Part shown: in pieces, positions 45,181 through 53,784 of the stretch | Numbering within the stretch: the stretch's first letter is position 1 | How the letters are laid out: each line of letters begins with the position of its first letter | Assembly (NCBI RefSeq): GCF_023630175.1 | Contig: NZ_JALLIN010000003.1 | Span: 1 to 64,000, forward strand | DNA length: 64,000 nt | DNA from: Streptomyces cellostaticus | Lineage (GTDB): Bacteria > Actinomycetota > Actinomycetes > Streptomycetales > Streptomycetaceae | Direction of reading: 5' to 3' | Notes under the pieces: generated by a model | Database searches by the model: none | The model's input: only the letters and a program-made list of their open reading frames with translations | Told to the model about the DNA's origin: nothing | Position numbers and translations under genes: made by a program

Positions 45181-46066
45181 GGATCGCCCGGAGCCGGGCC
45201 CGGCACTCGGCGACGAAGGCCGGCCAGGTGTGCCAGTAGTAGGAGATCCCGCTGACGCCGACCGCGATCGCCCAGGCGCGGGCACGCTCCCAGGTCGCGT
45301 CGTCGAGGTCCAGAACGTCCCGGTAGGCCCGGCGCGCCCGCGCAGGCAGGTCCCACACGGGCGCGTGCTCGGCGTCGGGGAAGCCGACCGAGAGCGCTCC
45401 GAAGTCGATGACGGCGTGCAGCGCGCCGTCCCGGACCAGCAGGTTGGTCGGCCTGAGGTCGCCGTGGAGCCACACATGGGGTCCGCGGGGTTCGGGCAGG
45501 GTGAGCGCCGCCCGCCACAGCCGTTCCAGGGCGTCGACGTCGAGTCCGGGGCCCACGGTGGCCCGGCAGCCCTCGAAGGCCGCGCCGACCCATGCGTCGC
45601 AGGGGCCGAGCAGGCCGCCGCGGTACCAGCTCAGGTCCCCGGCGCGCGTCGCCCCCATGAGGTCGGCGCCGTGCAGCGCCCGCACCACCGCCGCCAGGTC
45701 GGCGCCGAAGGCCGCCCAGTCCCGGACGGTGTCCGGCCCGGCCTCGTCGCCGTCGATCCAGCGGTGCACCGACCAGGCGACCGGGAACGCGTCGGTCGGC
45801 GTCCCGGCGTGCACGGGCTCGGGGACCGGGCAGGGCAGGAGCGGTGCCAGGCGGGGGAGCCATTCCTGCTCCTTGCGCGCGGACCCCGCGGCGGCGGTCC
45901 GTGGCAGCCGTACGAGCAGGTCCTCGCCCAGCCGGTACATGGTGTTGTCCGAGCCGGCGCCCACGGGCGCCAGCGGCAGGCCGGCCCACTCCGGGCGCTG
46001 GGCCCGCAGCAGTGACCGGATGAGTGTCTCGTCGACCGGGATCTCGTCCTCGTGCAGTGCCACCAC
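45158..46066 (-). CDS. APH-family phosphotransferase
   Basis: 302 residues, single domain. Brenner motif WLHGDLRPTN, Mg-binding VIDFGALSVG, ATP-site start (VGAGSDNTMYRLGEDLLVRLPR region). Looks like macrolide or hygromycin-type APH homologues but no resistance substrate is provable. ATG 46066. Downstream TetR gene is on the same strand but 70 bp away. Confidence 0.9.
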   Translation of the reverse strand: MVALHEDEIPVDETLIRSLLRAQRPEWAGLPLAPVGAGSDNTMYRLGEDLLVRLPRTAAAGSARKEQEWLPRLAPLLPCPVPEPVHAGTPTDAFPVAWSVHRWIDGDEAGPDTVRDWAAFGADLAAVVRALHGADLMGATRAGDLSWYRGGLLGPCDAWVGAAFEGCRATVGPGLDVDALERLWRAALTLPEPRGPHVWLHGDLRPTNLLVRDGALHAVIDFGALSVGFPDAEHAPVWDLPARARRAYRDVLDLDDATWERARAWAIAVGVSGISYYWHTWPAFVAECRARLRAILTDAAAG

Positions 46067-46138
46067 GGCAGTCTCACGGCTGCAGGGAGCGGGATGCCAG
46101 TGGATTTCCGCGGGCTCACCGCCGCCGGGGGCGGAGCC

Positions 46139-46831
46139 TCACGCCGGCGGTGGGGTGAGCCGGGCGGCCACGGCGTCGAGAACCCACTCCAGGCCGGTCG
46201 CGAAGGACGTCCCGGCGTCCACGTCCGTGCCGTCGTGGACGACCTTGGCCAGCGCCGGGAAGCGGCCCGTGGCCAGCATCCTGGTCACGTGCGGGCCGGC
46301 GGCGCGCTGCCAGTCGCGCTTGGACAGACCCGTGGCGCGCTCGGCGCGCAGGTTCGCGATCTCCCGTCTGATCGCGCCGGTGAAGTAGGCGCTGACGGTC
46401 TCCACGGCGCGCATGACGGTGTCGACGTCGGCGAGGCCGTCGAGGGTGGCCAGCGTGGCCTCGGTCACGGCGAGGCCGTTCGGGCCGAGGGCCGGGCGGC
46501 CGCCGAGCAGGTCGGCCAGCCACTCGTGACGAAGGGCGGCCTGCCTGGTGCGGTGGGCGAGCAGGCGCAGCGCCTCCCGCCAGTCGGCCGGCGGCTCCTC
46601 GGGGACGATCTCGGCCTGCACCTCGTCCACCATGAGGTCGAACAGCTCCTCCTTGGTGGAGATGTATCCGTAGAGCCGCATCGGGCCGGCGTTCAACCGG
46701 GCGCCGACCTTCCGCAGCGACACCGCCTCCAGCCCGCCCTCGTCGGCCAGCGCGACGGCGGCGGCGACGATCCGCTGCCGGTCGAGCGGCACGGGGCGAG
46801 TCGGCGGCTCGGGCCGGTCCCACACAGTCAT
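46139..46831 (-). CDS. TetR-family regulator, divergent from FAD monooxygenase
   Basis: 230 residues. HTH VSLRKVGARLNAGPMRLYGY and a TetR_C-like ligand domain. ATG 46831 is preferred to GTG 46837 because TACGGT (46843-46838) is 6 nt upstream, giving a leaderless start. It is divergent from the TetX-like monooxygenase, with two AT-rich palindromes in the 53-bp gap; the classic layout of a repressor and its target. The ligand may be the enzyme's substrate. Confidence 0.9.
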   Translation of the reverse strand: MTVWDRPEPPTRPVPLDRQRIVAAAVALADEGGLEAVSLRKVGARLNAGPMRLYGYISTKEELFDLMVDEVQAEIVPEEPPADWREALRLLAHRTRQAALRHEWLADLLGGRPALGPNGLAVTEATLATLDGLADVDTVMRAVETVSAYFTGAIRREIANLRAERATGLSKRDWQRAAGPHVTRMLATGRFPALAKVVHDGTDVDAGTSFATGLEWVLDAVAARLTPPPA

Positions 46832-46851
46832 GGTCACACCGTACCCTTGCC

Positions 46852-46880
46852 ATACATCGTATTGAAAAAATACAGTGTAT
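46852..46880 (+). promoter_or_regulatory. Twin palindromes between TetR and monooxygenase genes
   Basis: ATACATCGTAT (46852-46862) and ATACAGTGTAT (46870-46880), each palindromic around its centre, with a 7-bp A-rich spacer. Together they form a 12-bp imperfect inverted repeat (10 of 12 match). AT-rich in a high-GC setting; likely TetR operators on both promoters. Confidence 0.75.
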
Positions 46881-46884
46881 CGAC

Positions 46885-48003
46885 ATGAGACATCGCATCG
46901 CAGTGGTCGGGGGCGGTCCTGCCGGTCTTGCCTTCGCCCGTGTCCTGCATCGTCACGATCACCCCGTCACCGTCCTCGAACGCGATCCCTCCGCCGACGC
47001 CCGCCCCCCGGGCGGCACGCTGGACCTGCACGAAGGGATGGGCCGGCTCGCACTGGACAAGGCGGGGGTGCTGGCGGAGTTCGAGGCGCTGTCCCGTCCG
47101 GAGGGGCAGGCCATGCGCATCCTGGACACGGACGGGAGAGTCCTGCGCGACTGGCGGCCCCGTCCGGATGACCGGGCCAATCCCGAGATCGACCGAGGGC
47201 AGCTCCGTGACCTGCTGCTCGGCCCTCTCGACGTCCGGTGGGGGCGGGACGTGACCCGGGTGGTGCCGGGAACCCGGGACGGCGTGCTGGTCCACTTCGC
47301 GGACGGGCGGCAGGAGGCGTTCGACCTCGTGGTCGGCGCGGACGGCGCGTGGTCCCGGACCCGCGCGGCCGTCTCGCCGGTGACGCCGCACTACACCGGC
47401 GTCACCCTGATCGAGACCTCCCTGGACGACGTCGACACCCGCCACCCCGACCTCGCCCGGCTGATCGGCGACGGTTCGGTGGCCGTGTACGGCGTGAACC
47501 GGGCTGTCGTCGCCCAGCGCAGCAGCGGCGGACACGTCAAGGTGTACGCCCAGTTCCGCGCGCCGCTGGACCGGCACCCGGACCTGGACCCGGCCGACGC
47601 CGGGGCCTCGCCATCAGGTCTGCTGGCGCTGTTCGACGGCTGGGCCGCTCCCGTCCTCGACCTCCTCCGCCACGGCACCGCCTTCGTCCGCCGTCCCCTC
47701 CACGCCCTGCCCGTGTCCCACACCTGGACCCACGTGGCCGGGGTGACGCTACTGGGCGACGCCGCCCATCTGATGCCCCCGCTGGGGGCGGGCGCGAACC
47801 TCGCGATGCTGGAAGGAGCCGAACTCGCCGAGGCCGTCGCCGCCGGGCCACGAGACCTGGACGAGGCCGTGCGCGCCTTCGAGGAACGGATGTGGGAACG
47901 GGCCGGCAGGTGGGCGCGGATCACGACGGCCGGCCTGGAACGCCTCGTGAGCCCGCACCCCGCCCAGGCCCTCGCCCTGTTCGACGGGGTTCATCCGTCC
48001 TGA
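46885..48003 (+). CDS. TetX-like FAD-dependent monooxygenase
   Basis: 372 residues. FAD Rossmann motif VVGGGPAGLAFARVL at the start, GGTLDLHEGMGRLALDKAG and NPEIDRGQLRDLLLG at the positions of TetX's GGTLDLHKG and NPEINR motifs, and GDAAHLMPPLGAGANLAM, the second FAD motif. TetX hydroxylates tetracyclines; homologues include tetracycline destructases and housekeeping monooxygenases. A divergent TetR gene controls it. Substrate not established. Confidence 0.9.
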   Translation: MRHRIAVVGGGPAGLAFARVLHRHDHPVTVLERDPSADARPPGGTLDLHEGMGRLALDKAGVLAEFEALSRPEGQAMRILDTDGRVLRDWRPRPDDRANPEIDRGQLRDLLLGPLDVRWGRDVTRVVPGTRDGVLVHFADGRQEAFDLVVGADGAWSRTRAAVSPVTPHYTGVTLIETSLDDVDTRHPDLARLIGDGSVAVYGVNRAVVAQRSSGGHVKVYAQFRAPLDRHPDLDPADAGASPSGLLALFDGWAAPVLDLLRHGTAFVRRPLHALPVSHTWTHVAGVTLLGDAAHLMPPLGAGANLAMLEGAELAEAVAAGPRDLDEAVRAFEERMWERAGRWARITTAGLERLVSPHPAQALALFDGVHPS

Positions 48004-48161
48004 CCGCGAGGCGCGAGCGTGCCGGCGCCGGCGGCTCGCCGCGGCCTCCTCGTGTGGCACGGCCTCCCGGTGCGGCGCGGGGGCGCGGGGCGCCCGGGAC
48101 CCGCTCACGGCGCGCCGCGGACTCGACGGGGAGGCGCGGACGGACGGGGGGCAGCGGTCCT

Positions 48162-48193
48162 CCGTTCCCGGCGGAGGGGATCGCCGGGAACGG
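48162..48193. terminator. Hairpin after the monooxygenase gene
   Basis: Perfect 12-bp stem (48162-48173 with 48182-48193), 8-nt loop, within a 319-bp gene-free gap between convergent genes. Nothing else is visible in that gap. Confidence 0.75.
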
Positions 48194-48322
48194 GCTGACC
48201 GGAAACGGATCGGCTCCGCTGGGGCAATCGCCGGCCGAGCCGTCCCGCTGGGGGCGAGCGGAGCACCCTGAGGGGTTTCACCCGCGGGTTCGCGGTGAAG
48301 TCGCGGCGCTGAGAGCCAACCG

Positions 48323-48865
48323 TCACCGCGGAGTCGTCGGACCTGCCGGGAGAGCCCGTACGGACTTCTCGAAGAGCGTGAACGACTTCGGCGTACCGCC
48401 GGGCTGCGGCTTGCCTTCCTTGCGTCCGACAACCCGGTAGCCGGCGTCGAGGTAGTACGCGTTCAGGCGTGCGTTGCCGGCCAGGCAGTCCAGACGCACC
48501 AGCGGTCTGCCCGCCTCGGCCACGCGGCGCTCGGCGACCCGCAGAAGCTCCCGCCCCGTCCCGGGCGGGACACTGCCGTGGTCGACCATCAGCCGGTGCA
48601 CATAGCCGGCCGTCGGTGGCTGCGGCCCCCAGGCGTCCTCGTCCTCCCACCACAGCTCCCAGGCCCCGACCACCCGCTCGGCTGCCTCCGCGAGCCACAG
48701 CTCCCCGTGCTGCGCGACCCGGCGGAAGTGATCCCCGCCCAGCTCGCCGGGCCGCCACTGACCAGTGACGCCCAGGGTCAGCATCCAGCGGGCGGCGCCG
48801 TCGCGCAGACGCACCACAGCGGCAAGATCGGCGTCGCGGGCCGGGCGGAAGCGTAGATCGTCCAC
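48323..48865 (-). CDS. GNAT acetyltransferase
   Basis: 180 residues from GTG 48865, the first start giving an ordinary GNAT N-terminus (DDLRFRPARDADLAAVVRLR). Acetyl-CoA loop VPPGTGRELLRVAERR, and C-terminal NAYYLDAGYRVVGRK. The open frame runs upstream to 49108 but that part is Arg/Pro-rich and overlaps the XRE promoter. Substrate unknown. Confidence 0.82.
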   Translation of the reverse strand: MDDLRFRPARDADLAAVVRLRDGAARWMLTLGVTGQWRPGELGGDHFRRVAQHGELWLAEAAERVVGAWELWWEDEDAWGPQPPTAGYVHRLMVDHGSVPPGTGRELLRVAERRVAEAGRPLVRLDCLAGNARLNAYYLDAGYRVVGRKEGKPQPGGTPKSFTLFEKSVRALPAGPTTPR

Positions 48866-49051
48866 GGGGTGATCTTCGCACGGGTGTCCGCCCCCGTGCC
48901 GACGAGACGGACGGCGTGCTCCGGCGGCGAAGCGAGGGCGAGGTGGCGCGGCAGGGGGTCGTCGGTCGTGTCTGGGGCGGCCGCCAATCCGAACCCGGGC
49001 ACGGACGTCGGTGACGGCCACGGTGGCGTCCTCGGGTGACGCGACACACTC

Positions 49052-49071
49052 TTGCAAGCAGGTGCTTGCAA
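49052..49071 (+). promoter_or_regulatory. 20-bp perfect palindrome before the XRE gene
   Basis: TTGCAAGCA-GG-TGCTTGCAA, a perfect 9-bp inverted repeat ending 30 bp before ATG 49102. It overlaps the probable promoter. Likely the autoregulatory operator of the XRE protein. Confidence 0.75.
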
Positions 49072-49101
49072 TTGTTAGCGGAAGTGCTGCATGGTGGAAG
49101 C

Positions 49102-49587
49102 ATGGCATCGCTCAACGTCGGCAATCTCGGTGAGTACCTTCGCGAGCAGCGGCGAAACGCGCAGCTCTCGCTGCGGCAGCTCGCCGACGCCGCCGGGGTG
49201 TCCAATCCGTACCTGAGCCAGATCGAGCGCGGGCTGCGCAAGCCCAGCGCGGAGGTGCTGCAGCAGGTCGCCAAGGCGCTGCGCATCTCCGCCGAGACGC
49301 TGTACGTCCGCGCCGGCATCCTCGACGCCGAACGGGACCGGGACGAGGTGGAGACGCGCGCCGTCATCCTCGCCGATCCCTCGCTGAACGAGCGGCAGAA
49401 GCAGGTGCTGCTCCAGATCTACGAGTCCTTCCGCAAGGAGAACGGGTTCGGGGTCGGCGAACCGGCGGCGGAGGACGGGGAGGCGGCGGATCGGACCGGC
49501 GACACCGATGTCCCGAGCGACACCGCCGTACGCGGCACCCGCACGGCCGGCGGCAGTGATGCCGGTCCGCGGCGGACGGCCGGATAG
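49102..49587 (+). CDS. XRE-family regulator
   Basis: 161 residues. N-terminal helix-turn-helix with LRQLADAAGVSNPYLSQIER, then LRISAETLYVRAGIL and a disordered C-terminal tail of about 55 residues. It precedes an HbhA-like gene and a DUF2516 gene, the arrangement of Mycobacterium tuberculosis Rv0474-Rv0475-Rv0476. ATG 49102 stands 6 nt after CATGGT, a weak -10. A perfect palindrome lies upstream. It probably controls itself and the following gene. Confidence 0.92.
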   Translation: MASLNVGNLGEYLREQRRNAQLSLRQLADAAGVSNPYLSQIERGLRKPSAEVLQQVAKALRISAETLYVRAGILDAERDRDEVETRAVILADPSLNERQKQVLLQIYESFRKENGFGVGEPAAEDGEAADRTGDTDVPSDTAVRGTRTAGGSDAGPRRTAG

Positions 49588-49662
49588 CCGGACCAGGGCC
49601 CGGCCGCCCAGACCGCGGACACACCAACCTCAGCCGAACGCGAATCCGGGAGGACCATCACC

Positions 49663-50325
49663 ATGGCCATCACCGACGACCTGCGCAAGACCCTCAGCGA
49701 CCCCAAGCCGCTCTACTTCGCCGCCGGCACCGCCGACCTCGCACTCCAGCAGGCCAAGAAGGTGCCCGCCCTGGTCGAGCAGTTGCGCGCCGAGGCGCCG
49801 GCCCGTATCGACGCGGTGCGCAACACCGACCCGAAGGCCGTGCAGGAGAAGGCCGCGAGCCGGGCCAAGGAGGCCCAGACGACCTTGCAGACCAAGGTCA
49901 ACGAGTTCATCGGCACCCTCGACGTCGACCTGAAGAAGTTCGGCGAGAACGCCCAGGACCTCGCCCTTCGCGGCGTCGGCGTCGCCGCCGAGTACGCCGT
50001 CAAGGCGCGCGAGGCGTACGAGAAGGTCGCCGAGCACGGTGAGCAGACCGTGCGGAACTGGCGCGGCGAGGCCGCCGAGGAGATCGAGGACCTGGCCATC
50101 GCCGTCGAGGGCAGGCCGGAGCCGGGCGAGATCCGGACGGAGCCCGCCACGGCGAAGAAGCCCGTGGCGAAGGAGCCCGCCGTCAAGGAGCCCGCCGTCA
50201 AGGAGCCCGCCGTCAAGGAGCCCGCCGTCAAGGAGCCCGCGGCCAGGGAGGCCGCCGCGAAGAAGACGCCGGCGCCGCGCAAGGTCACGCCGACCGCCAA
50301 GAAGACGACCCCGCCGGCCAAGTGA
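49663..50325 (+). CDS. HbhA-like helical protein with KEPAV repeats
   Basis: 220 residues. The first about 150 are helical (LALQQAKKVPALVEQLRAEA, PKAVQEKAASRAKEAQ) like mycobacterial heparin-binding hemagglutinin; residues about 165-195 are KEPAV repeats coded by a 15-bp tandem unit, and the C-terminus is Lys/Pro/Ala-rich, like HbhA's tail. No signal peptide. In mycobacteria HbhA binds glycosaminoglycans; in Streptomyces it is more likely surface- or nucleoid-associated, unproven. Confidence 0.85.
   Translation: MAITDDLRKTLSDPKPLYFAAGTADLALQQAKKVPALVEQLRAEAPARIDAVRNTDPKAVQEKAASRAKEAQTTLQTKVNEFIGTLDVDLKKFGENAQDLALRGVGVAAEYAVKAREAYEKVAEHGEQTVRNWRGEAAEEIEDLAIAVEGRPEPGEIRTEPATAKKPVAKEPAVKEPAVKEPAVKEPAVKEPAAREAAAKKTPAPRKVTPTAKKTTPPAK
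50170..50244 (+). repeat. Five tandem 15-bp repeats inside the HbhA-like gene
   Basis: AAGGAGCCCGCCGTC four times (50170-50229) plus a variant AAGGAGCCCGCGGCC (50230-50244), coding KEPAV. In-frame repeat number could vary between strains. Confidence 0.9.
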
Positions 50326-50343
50326 GCGCGTCCGGCAGGACCT

Positions 50344-50380
50344 GAACGGGCCGGGCACCCTTGGGGTGCCCGGCCCGTTC
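50344..50380. terminator. Terminator after HbhA-like gene
   Basis: Perfect 17-bp stem (50344-50360 with 50364-50380), TTG loop, 19 bp past the stop. Confidence 0.85.
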
Positions 50381-50422
50381 TACGGGTACGGTGGCCGCGT
50401 ACGGATCGGGAGACAACGGGCG

Positions 50423-50782
50423 GTGGACAGCATGCTGATGTTGGGCTTCGCGGGGTTCATGGGGATCCTGAAGATCGTCATGATGGCCCTCGCCGCGTTC
50501 GGGCTCTTCGACGCCGCCTTCCGGCGCGAGGACGCCTTCCGCGCGGCCGACAAGCAGAACAAGGTCTTCTGGCTGATCATCCTCGGCATCGCGCTGGTGG
50601 TCAGCTACCTGTTCTCGCTCCTGTCCATCCTGCCGATCGCCGGTGTGATCGCGAGCATCGTCTACATCGTCGACGTCCGTCCCGCGCTCAAGCAGGTCTC
50701 CGGCGGTGGCGGCGGCTGGGGCCGCCGCCGCGGCGGAAGCAGCAGCGACGGCCCCTACGGTCCGTACAACGGCGGCCGCTGA
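50423..50782 (+). CDS. DUF2516 membrane protein
   Basis: 119 residues from GTG 50423 (GGGAGA at 9 nt); ATG 50432 is an alternative. Three hydrophobic stretches (FAGFMGILKIVMMALAAFGL, VFWLIILGIALVVSYL, PIAGVIASIVYIV), then a Gly/Arg/Ser-rich C-terminus. DUF2516 matches Rv0476, next to HbhA in mycobacteria, so the three genes form a conserved actinobacterial set. Function unknown. Confidence 0.88.
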   Translation: MDSMLMLGFAGFMGILKIVMMALAAFGLFDAAFRREDAFRAADKQNKVFWLIILGIALVVSYLFSLLSILPIAGVIASIVYIVDVRPALKQVSGGGGGWGRRRGGSSSDGPYGPYNGGR

Positions 50783-50799
50783 GGCGGGACCGCCGGTGG

Positions 50800-52101
50800 T
50801 CAGGGCGTGCGGTCCAGCAGGACCACGGCCACGTCGTCGGTCAGCTCGCCGCCGTTGAGGTCGCGCACCTCGCTCACGGCGGCCCGCAGCAGGTTCTCAC
50901 CGCGCAGGCCCTCGTCCAGTTGGCGGCGGATCATGTCCACCATGCCGTCCTGGCCGAGCCGCTCCCCATCGGTGCCGACGCGGCCCTCGATCAGGCCGTC
51001 GGTGTAGAGCATCAGGCTCCACTCGGCGCCCAGCTCCACCTGCATCCGGGGCCAGCGGGCACCGGGCAGCAGGCCCAGGGCGGGGCCGTTGTTCTCGTAC
51101 GGCAGCAGCTTCGGGGTCCGGCCGGGGCGGGCGATCAGCGGCGACGGGTGACCGGCCAGGCACAGGCCCGCCCGGCGGCCGTCGGGCGCGATGTCCACCG
51201 TGCACAGCGTCGCGAAGATCTCCTCGTCCGCGCGCTCGTGCTCCAGCACCTCCTGGAGCGTGCCCAGCAGCTCGTCCCCGCACAGCCCGGCCAGCGTCAG
51301 CGCGCGCCAGGCGATGCGCAGCTCCACGCCGAGCGCGGCCTCGTCCGGGCCGTGGCCGCAGACGTCGCCGATCATGGCGTGCACGGTGCCGTCGGGCGTG
51401 CGTACGGCGTCGTAGAAGTCGCCGCCGAGCAGGGCGCGGGAGCGGCCCGGCCGGTAGCGGGCGGCGAAGCGCAGCGAGGAGCCCTCCAGCAGGGGCGTGG
51501 GCAGCAGGCCCCGCTCCAGCCGGCGGTTCTCCTGGGCGCGCAGCCTGCCCTCGGCGAGCCGCCGCTCGGCGCTGTCGGAGCGCTTGCGCTCCACCGCGTA
51601 GCGGATGGCACGGCTGAGCAGCCGGCCGTCCAGCTCGTCGCGGAACAGGTAGTCCTGGGCGCCGACGCGCACGGCCTCGGCGCCGCGCTCGGCGTCGCCG
51701 GAGGCGGTCAGCGCGAGCACGGCGTGCCGGGGCGCGAGCTGGAGCACGTGCCGGAGCACGGCCAGTTCGTCGGCGTCCTCGTCGTGCGGGCGGCCGGGCG
51801 CCGGGAGCGCGAGGTCCAGCAGGATGCAGTGGACGTCGTCGGTGAGCAGCCGCTCGGCCTCGGTGAGGTTGCGGGCGGTGCGGACACGGACCGGCTTGCC
51901 GGAGGAGTCCAGCATGTCGGGCACGATCGGCAGGCCTGCCGGATCGTCCTCGATCAGCAGCAGGGTGAGAGTGGCGCTGTTGGCGCCGGCCGTGGCGTTG
52001 CGGTGAGCCTCTTCCTTGAGGGGGCCGCCGTGGATGACGGCCTGCGCCTGACCACTCTCCACGGCCGGGATCGCTCTCTGCCGCGGTACGGGTACGGGCA
52101 T
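50800..52101 (-). CDS. Response-regulator/PP2C (SpoIIE-type) phosphatase
   Basis: 433 residues from ATG 52101; the frame is open to 52236 but without support. Receiver domain (LLLIEDDPAGLPIVP, HCILLDLALP, ALTASGDAERG), a linker (RSDSAERRLAEGRLRAQENRR), then SpoIIE PP2C with metal-binding GGDFYDAVR, GDVCGHGPDEAALG, LCLAGHPSPLI and LTDDVAVVLL. Likely dephosphorylates an anti-anti-sigma factor in partner switching. No kinase partner is adjacent. Confidence 0.92.
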   Translation of the reverse strand: MPVPVPRQRAIPAVESGQAQAVIHGGPLKEEAHRNATAGANSATLTLLLIEDDPAGLPIVPDMLDSSGKPVRVRTARNLTEAERLLTDDVHCILLDLALPAPGRPHDEDADELAVLRHVLQLAPRHAVLALTASGDAERGAEAVRVGAQDYLFRDELDGRLLSRAIRYAVERKRSDSAERRLAEGRLRAQENRRLERGLLPTPLLEGSSLRFAARYRPGRSRALLGGDFYDAVRTPDGTVHAMIGDVCGHGPDEAALGVELRIAWRALTLAGLCGDELLGTLQEVLEHERADEEIFATLCTVDIAPDGRRAGLCLAGHPSPLIARPGRTPKLLPYENNGPALGLLPGARWPRMQVELGAEWSLMLYTDGLIEGRVGTDGERLGQDGMVDMIRRQLDEGLRGENLLRAAVSEVRDLNGGELTDDVAVVLLDRTP

Positions 52102-52422
52102 CGTCCTGTTTTCCTTCCCTCCCCCCGAGGGCAGGCGGGGCGAGGGACCTCGACCCACCGACGGGTGACCATAGCGGTACTGCCCGCCCCGATGGAATGG
52201 TGTGAGCCGCGTCGCTCGCGTGCAGGCCGCCGTCATATGCCGCGATTCGTAACGCAGTTGGACAGGCCGCCCGGGCGGCGGGGATGACGAAGCTCACGTA
52301 TCGCCCGGGTTTGCGCCGGGGTTGGCCGTGCGGTGGGTCACACGGCCGGGGGTGCGAGGGGGGCGCGGGGGAGTGCGGACGGGCGCGCGGGGCCCGGCGT
52401 GCGGGCCGTCACATGAGCCGGG

Positions 52423-53514
52423 TCACGCGTCCGGCCGTACGACGCCCAGGATCGGCATGGTGCCCGCGCCCGCGACGGTCACCGTCCGCCCCGGCCGCGG
52501 GGCGTGGATGATCCGGCCGTCCCCGGCGTACATCGCGACGTGGCTTGCGTCGCCGAAGTAGATGATGAGGTCGCCCGGGCGCATGTCCTCGATGTCGACG
52601 TGCTTGAGCTGTTTCCACTGCTCCTGCGAGGTGCGCGGGATGGGGCGGCCGGCGTCGGCCCAGGCCTGTGAGGTCAGGCCGGAGCAGTCGTAGGAGTCGG
52701 GGCCCTCGGCACCCCACACGTACGGCTTTCCCAGTTGGGCGGTGGCGAACTCCACCGCTTCGCGGCCCTGCTTGGAGGCCTTGGTCCTGACCTCGTCCAG
52801 GACGCCGGTGTCCAGCCACTTCGTCTGCGCCTTGTCGGCGGCCTCCGCCTCCAACTCGGCGAGCCGCTCCTTCTCCTTCTCCTCCAGCCGGTCCTCGAGC
52901 CGCTCGGCCTGAGAGATCTGCCGCTTGATCCGCTTCTTGGCGGCGGCCTTGGCCTTGCGGTTGACCTCCAGCTTCTTCCACTGGGCGGAGGCGTCGTCGG
53001 CGTAGTCCCGCAAGTTCCGCTGGGTGCGGGTCATTTCGTCGATCAGCTTGTGGGTGGCGCGCTGGCCGTTCAGCACCGTCCCGGCGCCGTCGGCGAAGCG
53101 CTGCGGGTCGTCGCTGAGCAGGAACTGGGCGGTGGGGGGCAGTCCGCCGGTGCGGTACTGGGCCCGGGCCGACGCGCCGGCCTGGTTCCTGAGCCGCTCC
53201 AGCCTCTCCTGACCCTCGGTGATCTTCTTGGTCAGCGCGGCGATCCGGGCGGACTGCTTCTTCGTCTTCTCCTCGGCCGCGTTGTAGGCGTCGGTCGCCA
53301 CCGCCGCGTCGTGGTAGAGCCGGTCGAGTCTGGCGCGGACCTTCTCCAGGTCCTTGCTCGGCGGGGGAGTCGGGCTCGGGGACGCGTCCGGTGTCGCGCT
53401 CGCGCTCGGTGTGGGCGTCGGAGCGGCGAAGGCGGTGCCGGGCGCCGCCAGCACGGTCACCGCGCAGACCACGGTCACGGCGGCCATGAGCAGGCCGCGC
53501 TTGCCCGTTCCCAT
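52423..53514 (-). CDS. Secreted NlpC/P60 peptidoglycan endopeptidase (RipA-like)
   Basis: 363 residues. Signal peptide to about residue 30 (AAVTVVCAVTVLAAPGTAFA), Pro/Ser/Thr linker, a long coiled coil (about 55-240, SKDLEKVRARLDRLYHDAA start), then NlpC/P60 with Cys277 (YDCSGL), His325 (SHVAMYAG) and the third polar His337. Cleaves D-Glu/DAP bonds in cell-wall growth or sporulation. ATG 53514 follows GGGGGA; the frame opens 12 nt earlier. No riboswitch seen. Confidence 0.94.
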   Translation of the reverse strand: MGTGKRGLLMAAVTVVCAVTVLAAPGTAFAAPTPTPSASATPDASPSPTPPPSKDLEKVRARLDRLYHDAAVATDAYNAAEEKTKKQSARIAALTKKITEGQERLERLRNQAGASARAQYRTGGLPPTAQFLLSDDPQRFADGAGTVLNGQRATHKLIDEMTRTQRNLRDYADDASAQWKKLEVNRKAKAAAKKRIKRQISQAERLEDRLEEKEKERLAELEAEAADKAQTKWLDTGVLDEVRTKASKQGREAVEFATAQLGKPYVWGAEGPDSYDCSGLTSQAWADAGRPIPRTSQEQWKQLKHVDIEDMRPGDLIIYFGDASHVAMYAGDGRIIHAPRPGRTVTVAGAGTMPILGVVRPDA

Positions 53515-53529
53515 ACAGTCCCCCAAGCT

Positions 53530-53546
53530 GGTTAACCGTCAGTAAC
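53530..53546 (-). promoter_or_regulatory. GTTACT/GTTAACC direct repeat before NlpC/P60 gene
   Basis: On the coding strand GTTACTGACGGTTAACC, a direct GTTA repeat spaced 10 nt, 16 bp before the start. It resembles MtrA-type sites reported near cell-wall hydrolase genes. Suggestive only. Confidence 0.3.
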
Positions 53547-53784
53547 TTGTGGTGGTCCGATGGATCGTGCCACGGCGGCGTGCAAAACGACAGAGGTCAG
53601 CGGAAGTCGGCTCTCCGCGCGTCGTCCGTGCCACCCCCGTGCCCCCCGCGCACGCCTCGGCCACCCACCGTCCCTCCGGCCGCCTGCCCCGTGCCGGTGT
53701 CGGCCACGACGATCTCCTCGTCGATGTGACGAACGAGGCACCGAGATCGTTCCGGGTGGCCGGTTCGGGTGGATTCCCGCGGCT

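Noticed and set aside
53515..53780. c-di-AMP or other riboswitch before the NlpC/P60 gene
   Set aside because: The leader between promoter and start is only a few dozen bases and holds no conserved riboswitch core; only a weak GTTA repeat was seen.
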